A stretch of DNA of 64,000 bases. Origin: Cyclobacteriaceae bacterium. Lineage in GTDB: Bacteria; Bacteroidota; Bacteroidia; Cytophagales; Cyclobacteriaceae. Location of the stretch: contig JAEUUI010000030.1 of NCBI GenBank assembly GCA_016786585.1, positions 124,001-188,000 of the forward strand. The letters are read 5' to 3'. How positions within the stretch are numbered: position 1 is the stretch's first letter; each line of letters starts with the position of its first letter. A program made the position numbers and the translations under genes. The notes under the pieces are model-generated. The model did no database searches. It had not been told where the DNA came from and saw only the letters and a list, made by a program, of their open reading frames with translations. Positions 49,892 through 57,703 of the stretch are shown here, piece by piece.

Positions 49892-51715
49892 TTATCGTGC
49901 GTATGGGAAGATGAGGATAAACTCCGAACCCTGATTAATTACGCTTTGTGCGCGAATGTATCCGCGATGGTTCGACATGATCTTTCTGCAAATGGCAAGG
50001 CCGATACCGGTTCCTTCATACTCCGCCCTTCCCTGGAGCCGCTGGAAAATGTTGAATATCTTTTCTGAATATTTTTCATCGAAGCCGATGCCGTTGTCTT
50101 TAACAACGATGCGTACATATGCCGGCTCGGTTAGTGAAAATCCGAATTCCTTCTCGGCTTCGTTGGAAGAAATCACATCTCCTGAAATTTCAACCACGGG
50201 TAATGCGCCCGGCTTATGGAATTTAATTGCATTGCTGATCAGGTTCTGGAACAAGCGCCTGATCTGACCGCGGTCGCCATTGATTTCTGCGATCGGCTTG
50301 ACACCCACTTTTGCTTTCTCGCGTAGAATTTGTCCTTCGATATCATCAACAACTTCATTTACCACTGCGGTAAGGTCAACCCGTGTAAATTGTTCGTGTC
50401 CGCTCGAAATCCGTGAAAACGATAGCAGGTCTTCAATCAGCTTTTGCATACGTGCTGATGCCTGTTGCATGCGCGTGATGTACTCAGCTCCTACTTCATC
50501 AAGCTTGTCTTCATAGCGGGCTGCCAGCCGGTCGCCAAACGCGCGGATTTTACGAAGCGGCTCCTGTAAATCGTGCGAGGCCACGTACGCAAATTGCTCA
50601 AGGTCCTGATTGGAGCGCTTCAATTCTTCGGCGTACTGTGTGAGCCGGGACTCGGCAATTGTCTTTTCGGTTACATCGGTATACGTTACAATCAACCCGT
50701 CATCGAGTTTTACGGCAGCCATGTAAAACCATTTCACTTCTCCGCTCAAATCAAACTCGCGCTCAAACTGCTGGGAAATACTAGTATCAACCACACTTTT
50801 GTAGATATCGAATAACCCCGATTTTTTTGCATCCGGAACAACATCCAGCAGGCGTTTGCCGGTAAGATCGCCTTTACCACGCCCCAGTGTTTGGGCACTG
50901 ATAAAGTTCGCAAGCATCCATTGAAAGTCAGTTATCTCCCCGTTTTCATCGCGCACCGACGCGAACGCCATAATTCCATCCAGCGAGTGATCAAGAATAT
51001 TTTGAATAGTACGTTGGGCGAATTGCTTTTCGGCAACCTCACGCTCGAGTGTTTTGAGATTTTCTTTCAATCCGATTTCTGCTTTTCGTTTTTGATCAAG
51101 CGCACCCATAACTCGTGAGAATAAAAATGCGACTCCAAAAACAGAAATAATCGAAAACGCAAGCAATGAAAAGGGTGCGATGTTCCGGTAACCTTCTTCT
51201 GTCGCGATACGATTCGTATACAGCTCTTCCTCTACGGCCCGGATTTTTCCGATCACAGCCCGGATGCGGCTCATGTTATTCTTACCGTCCTTCAACAGTT
51301 TGCTTTCATACCGGTCCATGTACAACGAACTGCGCTCTGCGTTCGATAAGATTCGGCTGATCAATAGGTATTGATCATTGATCAGGGTTTGAAGGGTATC
51401 GACATAACGTTTTTGCATAAAGTTATCCTGAACCATGCTGTCGAGGTCGTGAAGCATGCCGGGTAACTGTCGGATAGATGCGTGGTAGGGTTCGAGATAA
51501 CTTGAATCGCGGGTGAGCTGAAATCCCCGGTGCCCCGTCTCTGCATCTTTCACGGCAGAAAGTACATTTTCCACCAGGCGGAAAACCACACTTGAGTGAC
51601 GTACCAGCTTTACCTCGTTGATATAATTATTCAGGTTGCGATACGTCATCAAACTGATGAAGACCAGCACAATCAGCGTAGATAAAAATATGAACCGAAT
51701 GTAAATATTCTTCAT
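49892..51715 (-). CDS. CHASE3-PAS sensor histidine kinase
   Basis: The 607-residue membrane kinase has a first transmembrane helix (FIFLSTLIVLVFISLMTY), a periplasmic CHASE3 domain (residues 38-175, with AETGHRGFQLTRDSSYLEPY), a second helix (FSLLAFSIISVFGVAFLFS), a coiled coil, a PAS domain, HisKA with FAYVASHDLQEPLRKIRAFG and HATPase with FQNLISNAIKFHKPG and GTGIGLAICRKIM. It is phytochrome-kinase-like in the C-terminal half. It probably responds to an envelope or extracellular cue and passes phosphate to the nearby regulators. A sigma-54-like element lies 44 bases upstream. Confidence 0.9.
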   Translation of the reverse strand: MKNIYIRFIFLSTLIVLVFISLMTYRNLNNYINEVKLVRHSSVVFRLVENVLSAVKDAETGHRGFQLTRDSSYLEPYHASIRQLPGMLHDLDSMVQDNFMQKRYVDTLQTLINDQYLLISRILSNAERSSLYMDRYESKLLKDGKNNMSRIRAVIGKIRAVEEELYTNRIATEEGYRNIAPFSLLAFSIISVFGVAFLFSRVMGALDQKRKAEIGLKENLKTLEREVAEKQFAQRTIQNILDHSLDGIMAFASVRDENGEITDFQWMLANFISAQTLGRGKGDLTGKRLLDVVPDAKKSGLFDIYKSVVDTSISQQFEREFDLSGEVKWFYMAAVKLDDGLIVTYTDVTEKTIAESRLTQYAEELKRSNQDLEQFAYVASHDLQEPLRKIRAFGDRLAARYEDKLDEVGAEYITRMQQASARMQKLIEDLLSFSRISSGHEQFTRVDLTAVVNEVVDDIEGQILREKAKVGVKPIAEINGDRGQIRRLFQNLISNAIKFHKPGALPVVEISGDVISSNEAEKEFGFSLTEPAYVRIVVKDNGIGFDEKYSEKIFNIFQRLQGRAEYEGTGIGLAICRKIMSNHRGYIRAQSVINQGSEFILIFPYAR

Positions 51716-51743
51716 GCTGTGGACACGTTTCTACATGGGGTGT

Positions 51744-51759
51744 GACAAAAATCTTTCCA
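51744..51759 (-). promoter_or_regulatory. Sigma-54-like promoter for the CHASE3 kinase
   Basis: On the minus strand TGGAAAGATTTTTGTC, with TTG at -12, 44 bases before the ATG at 51715. It is divergent with the element at 51818. Confidence 0.5.
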
Positions 51760-51817
51760 AAAACGCAACTTTTTAAATTTCATACGCTAAAAACATCAAA
51801 TCCTCAAGTTTGTTTTT

Positions 51818-51833
51818 TGGCTCAAGATTTACA
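51818..51833 (+). promoter_or_regulatory. Sigma-54-like promoter for the outer-membrane beta-barrel gene
   Basis: TGGCTCAAGATTTACA, 45 bases before the ATG at 51863; the -12 half is TTACA. It shares AAGATTTAyAG with the DUF2267 promoter. Confidence 0.5.
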
Positions 51834-51862
51834 GCGAGAGAAGTGTACCAAAACAAACGGAT

Positions 51863-52561
51863 ATGTTCTCAAAATCAAAATTTCTTATAGTGGGTTTTTT
51901 ACTCATATTCATTCTGGGGCTGATTGCTAACCTCGCGATCGCGCAGGATACGAGCACAACTACGTACTCGACAACCACAACAACTACAACGGAAGAAGAA
52001 ACGACAACATCTACTGCACGTGCCGGTATTAAAGGCGGATTAAATGTAAGCAATTTGTATGTTGACGATGTTGACGATGAAAACGCGCGCTTCGGCTTTA
52101 ACGTGGGCCTTTACGCCCAGCTGTTTTCATCTGAAGTATTTGCCATCCAGCCCGAACTTTTGTATTCCACAAAAGGAACCCGTACAACGTACGATAATTT
52201 GCTGATGGGCGAAGGCGATGCAAAATTCAATTTAAACTACCTCGAAGTACCTGTTCTGGCTGTTATTAAGCTTGGATCGGCTGCAGAGCTTCATTTTGGC
52301 CCGTATTGGGGATATTTATTGAGCGCCAACATCGATGTTGACGGTGATACCGACACATTCGATGAGCTTGACCGCGACAGTTTCCGTTCATGGGATTTCG
52401 GTTTAGCCGGTGGCGTAGGGCTTAATTTTGGATCGACTCAAATCGGAGTACGCTACTCGAAAGGTTTAAGAAAATTAGCAGACTCAAATGAGGCAGAAGA
52501 CCTCGTGGGTGATGCAAAGAATTCATGCGCCCAGCTGTACATCGCATTTAGCATGCACTAG
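51863..52561 (+). CDS. Outer-membrane beta-barrel protein with Thr-rich linker
   Basis: The 232-residue protein has a signal peptide (FLLIFILGLIANLAIAQ), a 25-residue Thr/Glu-rich linker (STTTYSTTTTTTTEEE), and a PorT-like eight-stranded barrel (outer-membrane beta-barrel family 2): ARAGIKGGLNVSNLYVDDVD, VGLYAQLFSSEVFAIQPELL, SKGLRKLADSNEAED and a C-terminal aromatic-rich strand LYIAFSMH. Surface location is inferred. It faces the CHASE3 kinase gene across a 147-base divergent control region. Confidence 0.85.
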   Translation: MFSKSKFLIVGFLLIFILGLIANLAIAQDTSTTTYSTTTTTTTEEETTTSTARAGIKGGLNVSNLYVDDVDDENARFGFNVGLYAQLFSSEVFAIQPELLYSTKGTRTTYDNLLMGEGDAKFNLNYLEVPVLAVIKLGSAAELHFGPYWGYLLSANIDVDGDTDTFDELDRDSFRSWDFGLAGGVGLNFGSTQIGVRYSKGLRKLADSNEAEDLVGDAKNSCAQLYIAFSMH

Positions 52562-52597
52562 TACAGTCAGGGTGTTTGAAGTGGGGGGTTATGTTGT

Positions 52598-52630
52598 GAA
52601 GGTTGCTCAATGAGCAACCTTCTTTTTTTT
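52598..52630 (+). terminator. Intrinsic terminator after the outer-membrane barrel gene
   Basis: GAAGGTTGCTC-AAT-GAGCAACCTTC (52598-52622) is a perfect 11-bp stem followed by a T-run. Confidence 0.92.
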
Positions 52631-52821
52631 TCCTGAACCACAGAACTGTTATGCGGATCGTACGGGTCCTGCCCTGCAAGGTGTTATTGCGAACTACTTA
52701 TCACACGACCCTTACACGGATATCACCCATACTTGCTTAAGAGCCTTTTCGGCAATCGCCTTAGACAAACACCATCAGCGATGATTAATTTATCCTGATC
52801 GGTTTAAATCAATTTCAAAGG

Positions 52822-52851
52822 CATAAAAAAAGCCGGAGGGTTCCGGCTTTT
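52822..52851 (-). terminator. Intrinsic terminator after the sigma-54 activator gene
   Basis: AAAAGCCGGA-GGGT-TCCGGCTTTT (52828-52851) with further A residues to the left, which read TTTTTTTATGC on the minus strand. Confidence 0.92.
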
Positions 52852-52867
52852 AGGGATTAATTTTCTT

Positions 52868-54271
52868 CTACGCTTTAATGTTATAAAGCTTGAGCTTGTT
52901 ATAGAGTGTTTTACGGTCGATGTTCATCAATTCCGCAGCGCGTGACTTGTTGTAATTCACTTTTTCGAGTACGTCAATAATCGCCTGGCGCTCAGCTGAG
53001 CCTGCAATGTTTTTAAGCAAGCTGACTTCTTCGTTGTGATGCTGTGAAATCCCTGCCATTTCCATGGAGTGAACAATCTCCTGAGGCAGTGCTTCTGCTT
53101 CAACAGTTTCACCCTGCGTTAACAGAACAGCGCGTTTTACCACGTTATTCAGCTCCCGGAGGTTTCCATGCCAGTAGTAGTTACGTAACTGGTCTGTCAC
53201 TTCCGGTGAGAAGGCTTTCGCATTTTTATTCAGCGCCACGTTGGCTTTTTGCAGGAAATGATCCGCGAACACAAGAATGTCTTCCTTCCGCTCACGCAAC
53301 GGTGAAAGCGAGATTTTAAACTCGTTAAGGCGGTGGTAAAGATCTTCGCGGAAGCGTCCTTCTTTTACGGCCTTATTGAGGTCTTCATTTGTTGCTGCGA
53401 TAATGCGCACATCAATGGCAATATCACGTGTAGCACCGATTCGCTTGATTCTGCGCTCCTGCAATACGCGAAGCAGTTTAACCTGATTCTCGTACGACAG
53501 GTTTCCGATCTCGTCCAGGAAGATGGTTCCGTTATTGGCTACCTCAAAACTTCCTTGCTTGTCGTTTACAGCACCGGTAAAAGCACCTTTTACGTGACCA
53601 AACAGTTCGCTTCCCGCAAGTTCTTTTGGAAGTGCACCACAGTCGATGGCGATAAAAGCTTTATCCGAACGATTACTGAAACGATGGATTGCCTGCGCAA
53701 CGAATTCTTTACCGGTTCCGGTTTCACCGGTAATGATAACCGACATGTCGGATGGCGCGATAAGTTCAACATACCGCTGAACGGTTTGTGACTGTACGCT
53801 CTTCCCGACAATAAAATCCTGGCCGCTTTTCGTTGTTGTTCCGCGGCTTGGTTTCGCTGCGTCAGTTTTACCGTTTTGTGCCTTATCTCCGGTAAAACTT
53901 TTATTGCTGTTTTTGGCGATTGTTTCGCGGATGGTGACCAGCAACTCATCCGGATATAATGGCTTCGTCACATAATCGCTCGCTCCGTACCGGAAGGTTT
54001 CAACAGCCGTGCGAACATCCGAATAGCCGGTAATGATAATCACAGGAACGTTCGGACTTAATACTTTTATTTTTTGCAGGGCTTCAACTCCCGTGATATC
54101 CGGCAGGCGATAGTCGCACAAAATAAGGATATACTCGGTGTCGCGCAGCAGCTTTAAACCGCCTTCGCCTGTGTGGGCGATATCCACCTCATAATCATTT
54201 TTGGTTAGGAATTTCGACAGCACAAGGCACATGTCCTTATCATCATCTATCACCAGGATTCTTCCGATCAT
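52868..54271 (-). CDS. NtrC-type sigma-54-dependent response regulator
   Basis: The 467-residue protein is a full NtrC-family activator. It has a receiver with D53 (LILCDYRLPDITG), a central AAA+ ATPase with Walker A GETGTGKE, the sigma-54-contacting loop HVKGAFTGAVNDKQ, Walker B GTIFLDEIG and the Arg finger region RREDLYHRL-like RFREDLYHRLNEF, and a C-terminal Fis-type HTH (NYNKSRAAELMNIDRKTLYN). Such proteins bind distant upstream sites as oligomers and open RpoN promoters. It follows a lone receiver gene (6-base gap) and is the obvious candidate to drive the sigma-54-like promoters around it. Confidence 0.95.
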   Translation of the reverse strand: MIGRILVIDDDKDMCLVLSKFLTKNDYEVDIAHTGEGGLKLLRDTEYILILCDYRLPDITGVEALQKIKVLSPNVPVIIITGYSDVRTAVETFRYGASDYVTKPLYPDELLVTIRETIAKNSNKSFTGDKAQNGKTDAAKPSRGTTTKSGQDFIVGKSVQSQTVQRYVELIAPSDMSVIITGETGTGKEFVAQAIHRFSNRSDKAFIAIDCGALPKELAGSELFGHVKGAFTGAVNDKQGSFEVANNGTIFLDEIGNLSYENQVKLLRVLQERRIKRIGATRDIAIDVRIIAATNEDLNKAVKEGRFREDLYHRLNEFKISLSPLRERKEDILVFADHFLQKANVALNKNAKAFSPEVTDQLRNYYWHGNLRELNNVVKRAVLLTQGETVEAEALPQEIVHSMEMAGISQHHNEEVSLLKNIAGSAERQAIIDVLEKVNYNKSRAAELMNIDRKTLYNKLKLYNIKA

Positions 54272-54277
54272 AGTCTG

Positions 54278-54634
54278 TTAGTTTATTACTTGGAGGTTAT
54301 TTAAAACAAGTTCTATCGTTCGTTTCGAAAATGGCTTGGGAATAAAGCCGTCGGCTCCGCACTCCAGAGCTTTTCTGCGTTCAACATCATACGCACTGAT
54401 TACTACCACACGCGAGTCTGAGTTGATGTTGTTCAACGATTCAAGAAGATCGAAGCCCGAACCATCAGGTAAGTTTAAATCGACAAAAATGACATCGTAT
54501 CCTGTGGGGGAAATCTTCGCTTTAGCCTCCCCGATGGATGAAACGTACTCAGCGTTCAGGCCGAGAGATTTCAGGTGCAGGGTTAGCAAGCGACAGATGT
54601 CCAGCTCATCGTCTACGACTAAAGCCTTCTTCAT
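54278..54634 (-). CDS. Single-domain response regulator
   Basis: The 118-residue protein is a receiver domain alone, with DDE acidic pocket, phospho-acceptor D52 (VIFVDLNLPDGSGFD), the Ser/Thr in VVVISAYD and the switch Lys in FIPKPFSKRT. It could relay phosphate between the kinases and the activator that follows six bases later. Confidence 0.9.
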   Translation of the reverse strand: MKKALVVDDELDICRLLTLHLKSLGLNAEYVSSIGEAKAKISPTGYDVIFVDLNLPDGSGFDLLESLNNINSDSRVVVISAYDVERRKALECGADGFIPKPFSKRTIELVLNNLQVIN

Positions 54635-54652
54635 GTATATATGTTAAAAATC

Positions 54653-54838
54653 TTACCGAATGCTCAATACGCCTTTGTGGCGGATCGACTTCAAGCTCTT
54701 CACTTCGTAGCGGTTGCTTCCCAATCCGAGTTTGGTAACCTTAAAGGGGAAGAAGATTCGGATCATGAGTGCTGCTACACTCCACCCGCCTGCGAATAAG
54801 ATCACGATCGATAACAAAACCTTGAGAAAATCTTCCAT
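54653..54838 (-). CDS. Small membrane protein upstream of the response regulator pair
   Basis: The 61-residue protein starts MEDFLKVLLSIVILFAGGWS with one transmembrane helix (about residues 5-27) and has a basic soluble tail ending KSIRHKGVLSIR. No family recognised. I placed the start at 54838 because the upstream residues do not match a membrane protein start. It lies 18 bases before the receiver gene and is probably in the same operon. Confidence 0.55.
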   Translation of the reverse strand: MEDFLKVLLSIVILFAGGWSVAALMIRIFFPFKVTKLGLGSNRYEVKSLKSIRHKGVLSIR

Positions 54839-54861
54839 AACAATGATTTTCCCACACCCAT

Positions 54862-54877
54862 GAGAAAAATCATGCCA
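54862..54877 (-). promoter_or_regulatory. Sigma-54-like promoter for the activator operon
   Basis: On the minus strand TGGCATGATTTTTCTC, 39 bases before the ATG at 54838. The TTTCT -12 version sits one base closer than in the others, so this is a weaker match. Confidence 0.4.
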
Positions 54878-54925
54878 CCGGTAAAAATGGTGCATCTTCC
54901 CCGAATACTAAAGAAATGTAGAAAA

Positions 54926-54948
54926 AATTCCACAAATCGTGGGGAATT
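54926..54948. promoter_or_regulatory. Inverted repeat exactly between two divergent sigma-54-like promoters
   Basis: AATTCCAC (54926-54933) and GTGGGGAATT (54939-54948) pair with a 2-base bulge. The centre (about 54937) is 60 bases from the -24 start of both the minus promoter (54877) and the plus promoter (54996). It is a candidate shared enhancer for the NtrC-type activator encoded next door. Confidence 0.45.
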
Positions 54949-54995
54949 AACTATCCATCGGAAACAAAAACACCACGCTGGTAACACGATTGACG

Positions 54996-55011
54996 TGGCA
55001 CGCTTTTTAGC
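54996..55011 (+). promoter_or_regulatory. Sigma-54-like promoter for the lmo0937-like gene
   Basis: TGGCACGCTTTTTAGC has a perfect -24 TGGCACG, 46 bases before the ATG at 55042. The GC dinucleotide falls one base beyond the ideal -12 spacing. Confidence 0.5.
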
Positions 55012-55041
55012 CTTTGGGTTAAAAACTAAAACACACTCACT

Positions 55042-55194
55042 ATGAACAATCTACTTTATGTCATCGCGGTTATATTGATTATCGGATGGATCTTCGGCTT
55101 CTTCGTATACAGCGCTGGCGGGTTGATCCACATCCTGCTCGTGATCGCGGTTATTGCTATTGTGTTAAGATTAATTCGCGGGGACAGAGTTTAA
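55042..55194 (+). CDS. lmo0937 family small membrane protein
   Basis: ATG at 55042, TAA at 55192-55194, 50 residues. It begins MNNLLYVIAVILIIGWIFGF and continues with a second helix IHILLVIAVIAIVLRLI, the pattern of the lmo0937 family of two-helix stress-associated peptides, with a short basic C-terminus (RGDRV). The function is unknown. It is a single-gene unit closed by a hairpin at 55201. Confidence 0.88.
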   Translation: MNNLLYVIAVILIIGWIFGFFVYSAGGLIHILLVIAVIAIVLRLIRGDRV

Positions 55195-55200
55195 CAATAG

Positions 55201-55229
55201 GAGGCGCTTTTATTTGTTAAAGGCGCCTC
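55201..55229 (+). terminator. Hairpin after the lmo0937-like gene
   Basis: GAGGCGC (55201-55207) and GCGCCTC (55223-55229), extended by partial pairing of TTTTA with TTAAA. The trailing sequence TTCATTTC is only moderately T-rich. Confidence 0.6.
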
Positions 55230-55242
55230 TTCATTTCTATGT

Positions 55243-56844
55243 ATGTCTAAATCCCCCAAACGTTTTTTAAAAATAGCCGGTGTTGTTGTTCTGATCCTGA
55301 TCGCACTGATATCAGTTGCAGGATTTTGGGTGACGAACCGAATCGAACAAAACCTGGATGCATCGCTGCGTAAAGCAGGTATACATGTAAAAAAGGCGCG
55401 CATCAGTTTATGGAGCAGATCTGTTCAACTGAACGATATTACCTATCTCCCCTCCGATTCAATTGGCCGTTATCCGCATCAACTATCCGTTCAATACCTG
55501 AGCGTTGAAGGTGTGCATGTACTTCACTTCCTGCGAAAGCATGAGTTAATTATCAGCCGCCTTATCGTTGACGAAGGCACACTTGGCTACAGTAAGAATT
55601 TCAAATTCAAAAAAGATTCAACGTCCGGGCAACAAGATTCAGGTCTTGAGATTACCGGAATCAGGATCCGGAATATTGTGATAACGAACATCGCAGCTTC
55701 TGTAATGAACGATTCAGTAACGGAAATTTCTGCTACACTGCACGATCTGCAGATAAAAGACGCACACGTATCGTTTGGGGCCGACACCACGTATTCCGTT
55801 GGTGATGTAAGTACAACCGTAAACAACTTTACATCTTCCCAAAAAGGTTCGTTCCACACGTTTTCACTTTCGAGCGTTTCCTATAACAGCCGCGATAAAC
55901 AAATCGAAGCTGATTTGTTTCGTATCACTCCAAAACACAGCAAAACCGACTTTGCGCGAATTGCGAGAATCCAAAAGACCCGGCTTGAAGTTGAACTGCC
56001 CAAAATCGTGGTCGAGGGCGTAGAACTTGAAAAGCTGTTAACGGATCATATGTTACGCGCCACACGCATCACCATCCCGAAGCCGGTTGTACACGCTTAT
56101 CGCGATAAAAATTATCCATTCGTTCGCGACTGGATTATGCCGTTGCCGATCGAAGGAATCCGAAGGATCCCGTTTGCAGTAAATATTGACAGCATCCTGA
56201 TTTACCAGGCCGACATCGCTTATGAAGAATTTTCAGAAAAAGGTTTGCCCCAACCCGGTACAATTACATTTAACAAGCTGGATGCTTCGTTTGCAGGACT
56301 TAACACCGCATTAAAAACACCCGGCAGTAAAGACTTCTGCACGCTGGTAGCCGATTGCTACGTAATGAACAGCGGAGCGTTACATGCTACGTTCAGGTTT
56401 CCGCTCAACAGTCAAACAAACTACCAGGCGTTCGGCAGTGTGCGCAACATGAACCTGAAGTCGCTGAATCCTTCTCTCGGGAATCTTACGCGGTTCGAAA
56501 TTGCAGATGGAACCTTGAACGAACTGTACTTCAACTTTTCCTACAATGATGAAGTTTCAACCGGGGAAGTTTTGATTAACTATAAGGATCTGAAACTGCA
56601 AGCGTTAAAAAAGGACAAGAAATATCACGAAACCAACAAGTTCTTAACCGCAGCAATCAACGCAATTGTTAAGTCCGACAAGGATAGATCGGTTGACAAA
56701 TCGAAACGTACCGGAGTCATTGATATCGAACGCGATAAAAAGCGCTTCGTATTTCAGTTATGGTGGAAGTCGATACTTGATGGATTGCAATCCGTGTTCT
56801 TGAACAACGGCAAAAAAAAGAAGACCCGCAAAAGGTCTTCTTGA
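55243..56844 (+). CDS. AsmA/DUF748-like membrane-anchored protein
   Basis: The 533-residue protein has one N-terminal transmembrane helix (IAGVVVLILIALISVAGFWV), then repeated beta-strands with AsmA/TamB-like features: VTNRIEQNLDASLRKAGIHV, RISLWSRSVQLNDITY and VEGVHVLHFLRKHELIISRL. It is probably a periplasmic lipid-transfer groove protein. The C-terminus is strongly basic (KKKKTRKRSS), and its last codons contain the U-tract of the opposing gene's terminator. No sigma-54-like element precedes it. Confidence 0.7.
   Translation: MSKSPKRFLKIAGVVVLILIALISVAGFWVTNRIEQNLDASLRKAGIHVKKARISLWSRSVQLNDITYLPSDSIGRYPHQLSVQYLSVEGVHVLHFLRKHELIISRLIVDEGTLGYSKNFKFKKDSTSGQQDSGLEITGIRIRNIVITNIAASVMNDSVTEISATLHDLQIKDAHVSFGADTTYSVGDVSTTVNNFTSSQKGSFHTFSLSSVSYNSRDKQIEADLFRITPKHSKTDFARIARIQKTRLEVELPKIVVEGVELEKLLTDHMLRATRITIPKPVVHAYRDKNYPFVRDWIMPLPIEGIRRIPFAVNIDSILIYQADIAYEEFSEKGLPQPGTITFNKLDASFAGLNTALKTPGSKDFCTLVADCYVMNSGALHATFRFPLNSQTNYQAFGSVRNMNLKSLNPSLGNLTRFEIADGTLNELYFNFSYNDEVSTGEVLINYKDLKLQALKKDKKYHETNKFLTAAINAIVKSDKDRSVDKSKRTGVIDIERDKKRFVFQLWWKSILDGLQSVFLNNGKKKKTRKRSS
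56812..56842 (-). terminator. Terminator of the 56864 gene inside the AsmA-like coding end
   Basis: AAGAAGACC (56818-56826) and GGTCTTCTT (56834-56842) pair across a 7-base loop. On the minus strand it is followed by eight T, encoded as the poly-Lys codons of the plus-strand gene. Confidence 0.85.
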
Positions 56845-56863
56845 TTTAATAACATACGATTTT

Positions 56864-57277
56864 CTACTTCCGTCCCCAGGCTTCAATCACAGCCTTCTTT
56901 GAAGATGCGTTTTTGGTATCGTACCAAAAAGTAATTTTCTCAATGATCCGGTTATTCCCTTTCAGGTCAACTGTTTTTTCGGAATTCGCGGTAAACTGGT
57001 GCTTGATTTCAATTTCCTGTTTATCGCCATTCTCGAATGTAACCATACACCGGTGCATATTGATATTCCCGTCCAGCACGCGAAACTTCAATGTGGTAAA
57101 GGTTCCTTTTTTGTACGTTACCGGGATCACATCATAATCGAGTGTGTAATCCACCACATGTGTTCCTAATTGTTGCCACTCTTCGGAAACAGAACTTGTT
57201 TGTGCAACTGCCAGTTTGTTGCTAACCAGCGTGCCGATCAGGAACGATACCACAAACAATATGTTAATTGTTTTCAT
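56864..57277 (-). CDS. Small exported protein, DUF2541-like
   Basis: The 137-residue protein has a signal peptide (NILFVVSFLIGTLVSNKLAVA) ending near AQ, and a beta-sandwich mature part with WQQLGTHVVDYTLDYDVIPV, NMHRCMVTFENGDKQEIEIK and IIEKITFWYDTKN. The pattern resembles DUF2541 proteins of the envelope, function unknown. It is 7 bases downstream of the disordered protein gene. Confidence 0.6.
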   Translation of the reverse strand: MKTINILFVVSFLIGTLVSNKLAVAQTSSVSEEWQQLGTHVVDYTLDYDVIPVTYKKGTFTTLKFRVLDGNINMHRCMVTFENGDKQEIEIKHQFTANSEKTVDLKGNNRIIEKITFWYDTKNASSKKAVIEAWGRK

Positions 57278-57284
57278 AATAACC

Positions 57285-57587
57285 TTAGCGTTTACTTTGC
57301 TCGCGTTGTTTTTCCATTTCGCGTTGCTTACGCTCCTGCTCGCTCAGGCTTTCATTGCCTTTCCGGCCACCTTCACCACCCGATTGGTTATCACCATTCG
57401 TGATTTCTTCCTCTTCATCCTGATTCGTTCTGCGCTTTTGATCATCTTCATTGATGCCGCGGTTCGGATTAGTTGTATTTTGAGAAGGCTCAGGACGTTT
57501 GCTATTCTGAGAATCTTGCTCTTTGTTCTTGTCTTTCATCGCAGTGCGTTCCTGCACATCCGATTGATTTTCATTTTCACGTTTCAT
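57285..57587 (-). CDS. Disordered hydrophilic protein
   Basis: The 100-residue protein has almost no hydrophobic residues and is rich in Glu, Lys, Asn, Gln and Arg (for example RENENQSDVQERTAMKDKNK and EQERKQREMEKQREQSKR). It looks intrinsically disordered, similar to hydrophilin or LEA-type protectants of desiccation and osmotic stress. A sigma-54-like element lies 44 bases upstream, and the 56864 gene follows in the same unit. Confidence 0.6.
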   Translation of the reverse strand: MKRENENQSDVQERTAMKDKNKEQDSQNSKRPEPSQNTTNPNRGINEDDQKRRTNQDEEEEITNGDNQSGGEGGRKGNESLSEQERKQREMEKQREQSKR

Positions 57588-57615
57588 ACTTCAATTGTTT
57601 TGTTTGCGTGAATAC

Positions 57616-57631
57616 AGAAAGAAATATGCCG
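57616..57631 (-). promoter_or_regulatory. Sigma-54-like promoter for the disordered-protein unit
   Basis: On the minus strand CGGCATATTTCTTTCT (C instead of T at the first -24 base), 44 bases before the ATG at 57587, with TTTCT at -12. Confidence 0.45.
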
Positions 57632-57703
57632 GGAAGTTAAATGATCAAATAGGGAGTAATTCAGCCATTCACCTGTTTATCATCTGTAGAATATAGAACA
57701 CAA

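Larger units (their letters stand above)
52562..52867. other. 306-base convergent gap with two terminators
   Basis: It holds a plus-strand terminator (52598-52630) and a minus-strand terminator (52822-52851). Between about 52631 and 52820 I see no open frame, RNA gene or repeat. Confidence 0.5.

Noticed and set aside
54634-54658. CGGTAAGATTTTTAAC before the lone receiver gene as another sigma-54-like promoter
   Set aside because: The distance to the start codon is only 24 bases, which would leave no leader, and the gene is closely linked to the upstream small membrane protein.
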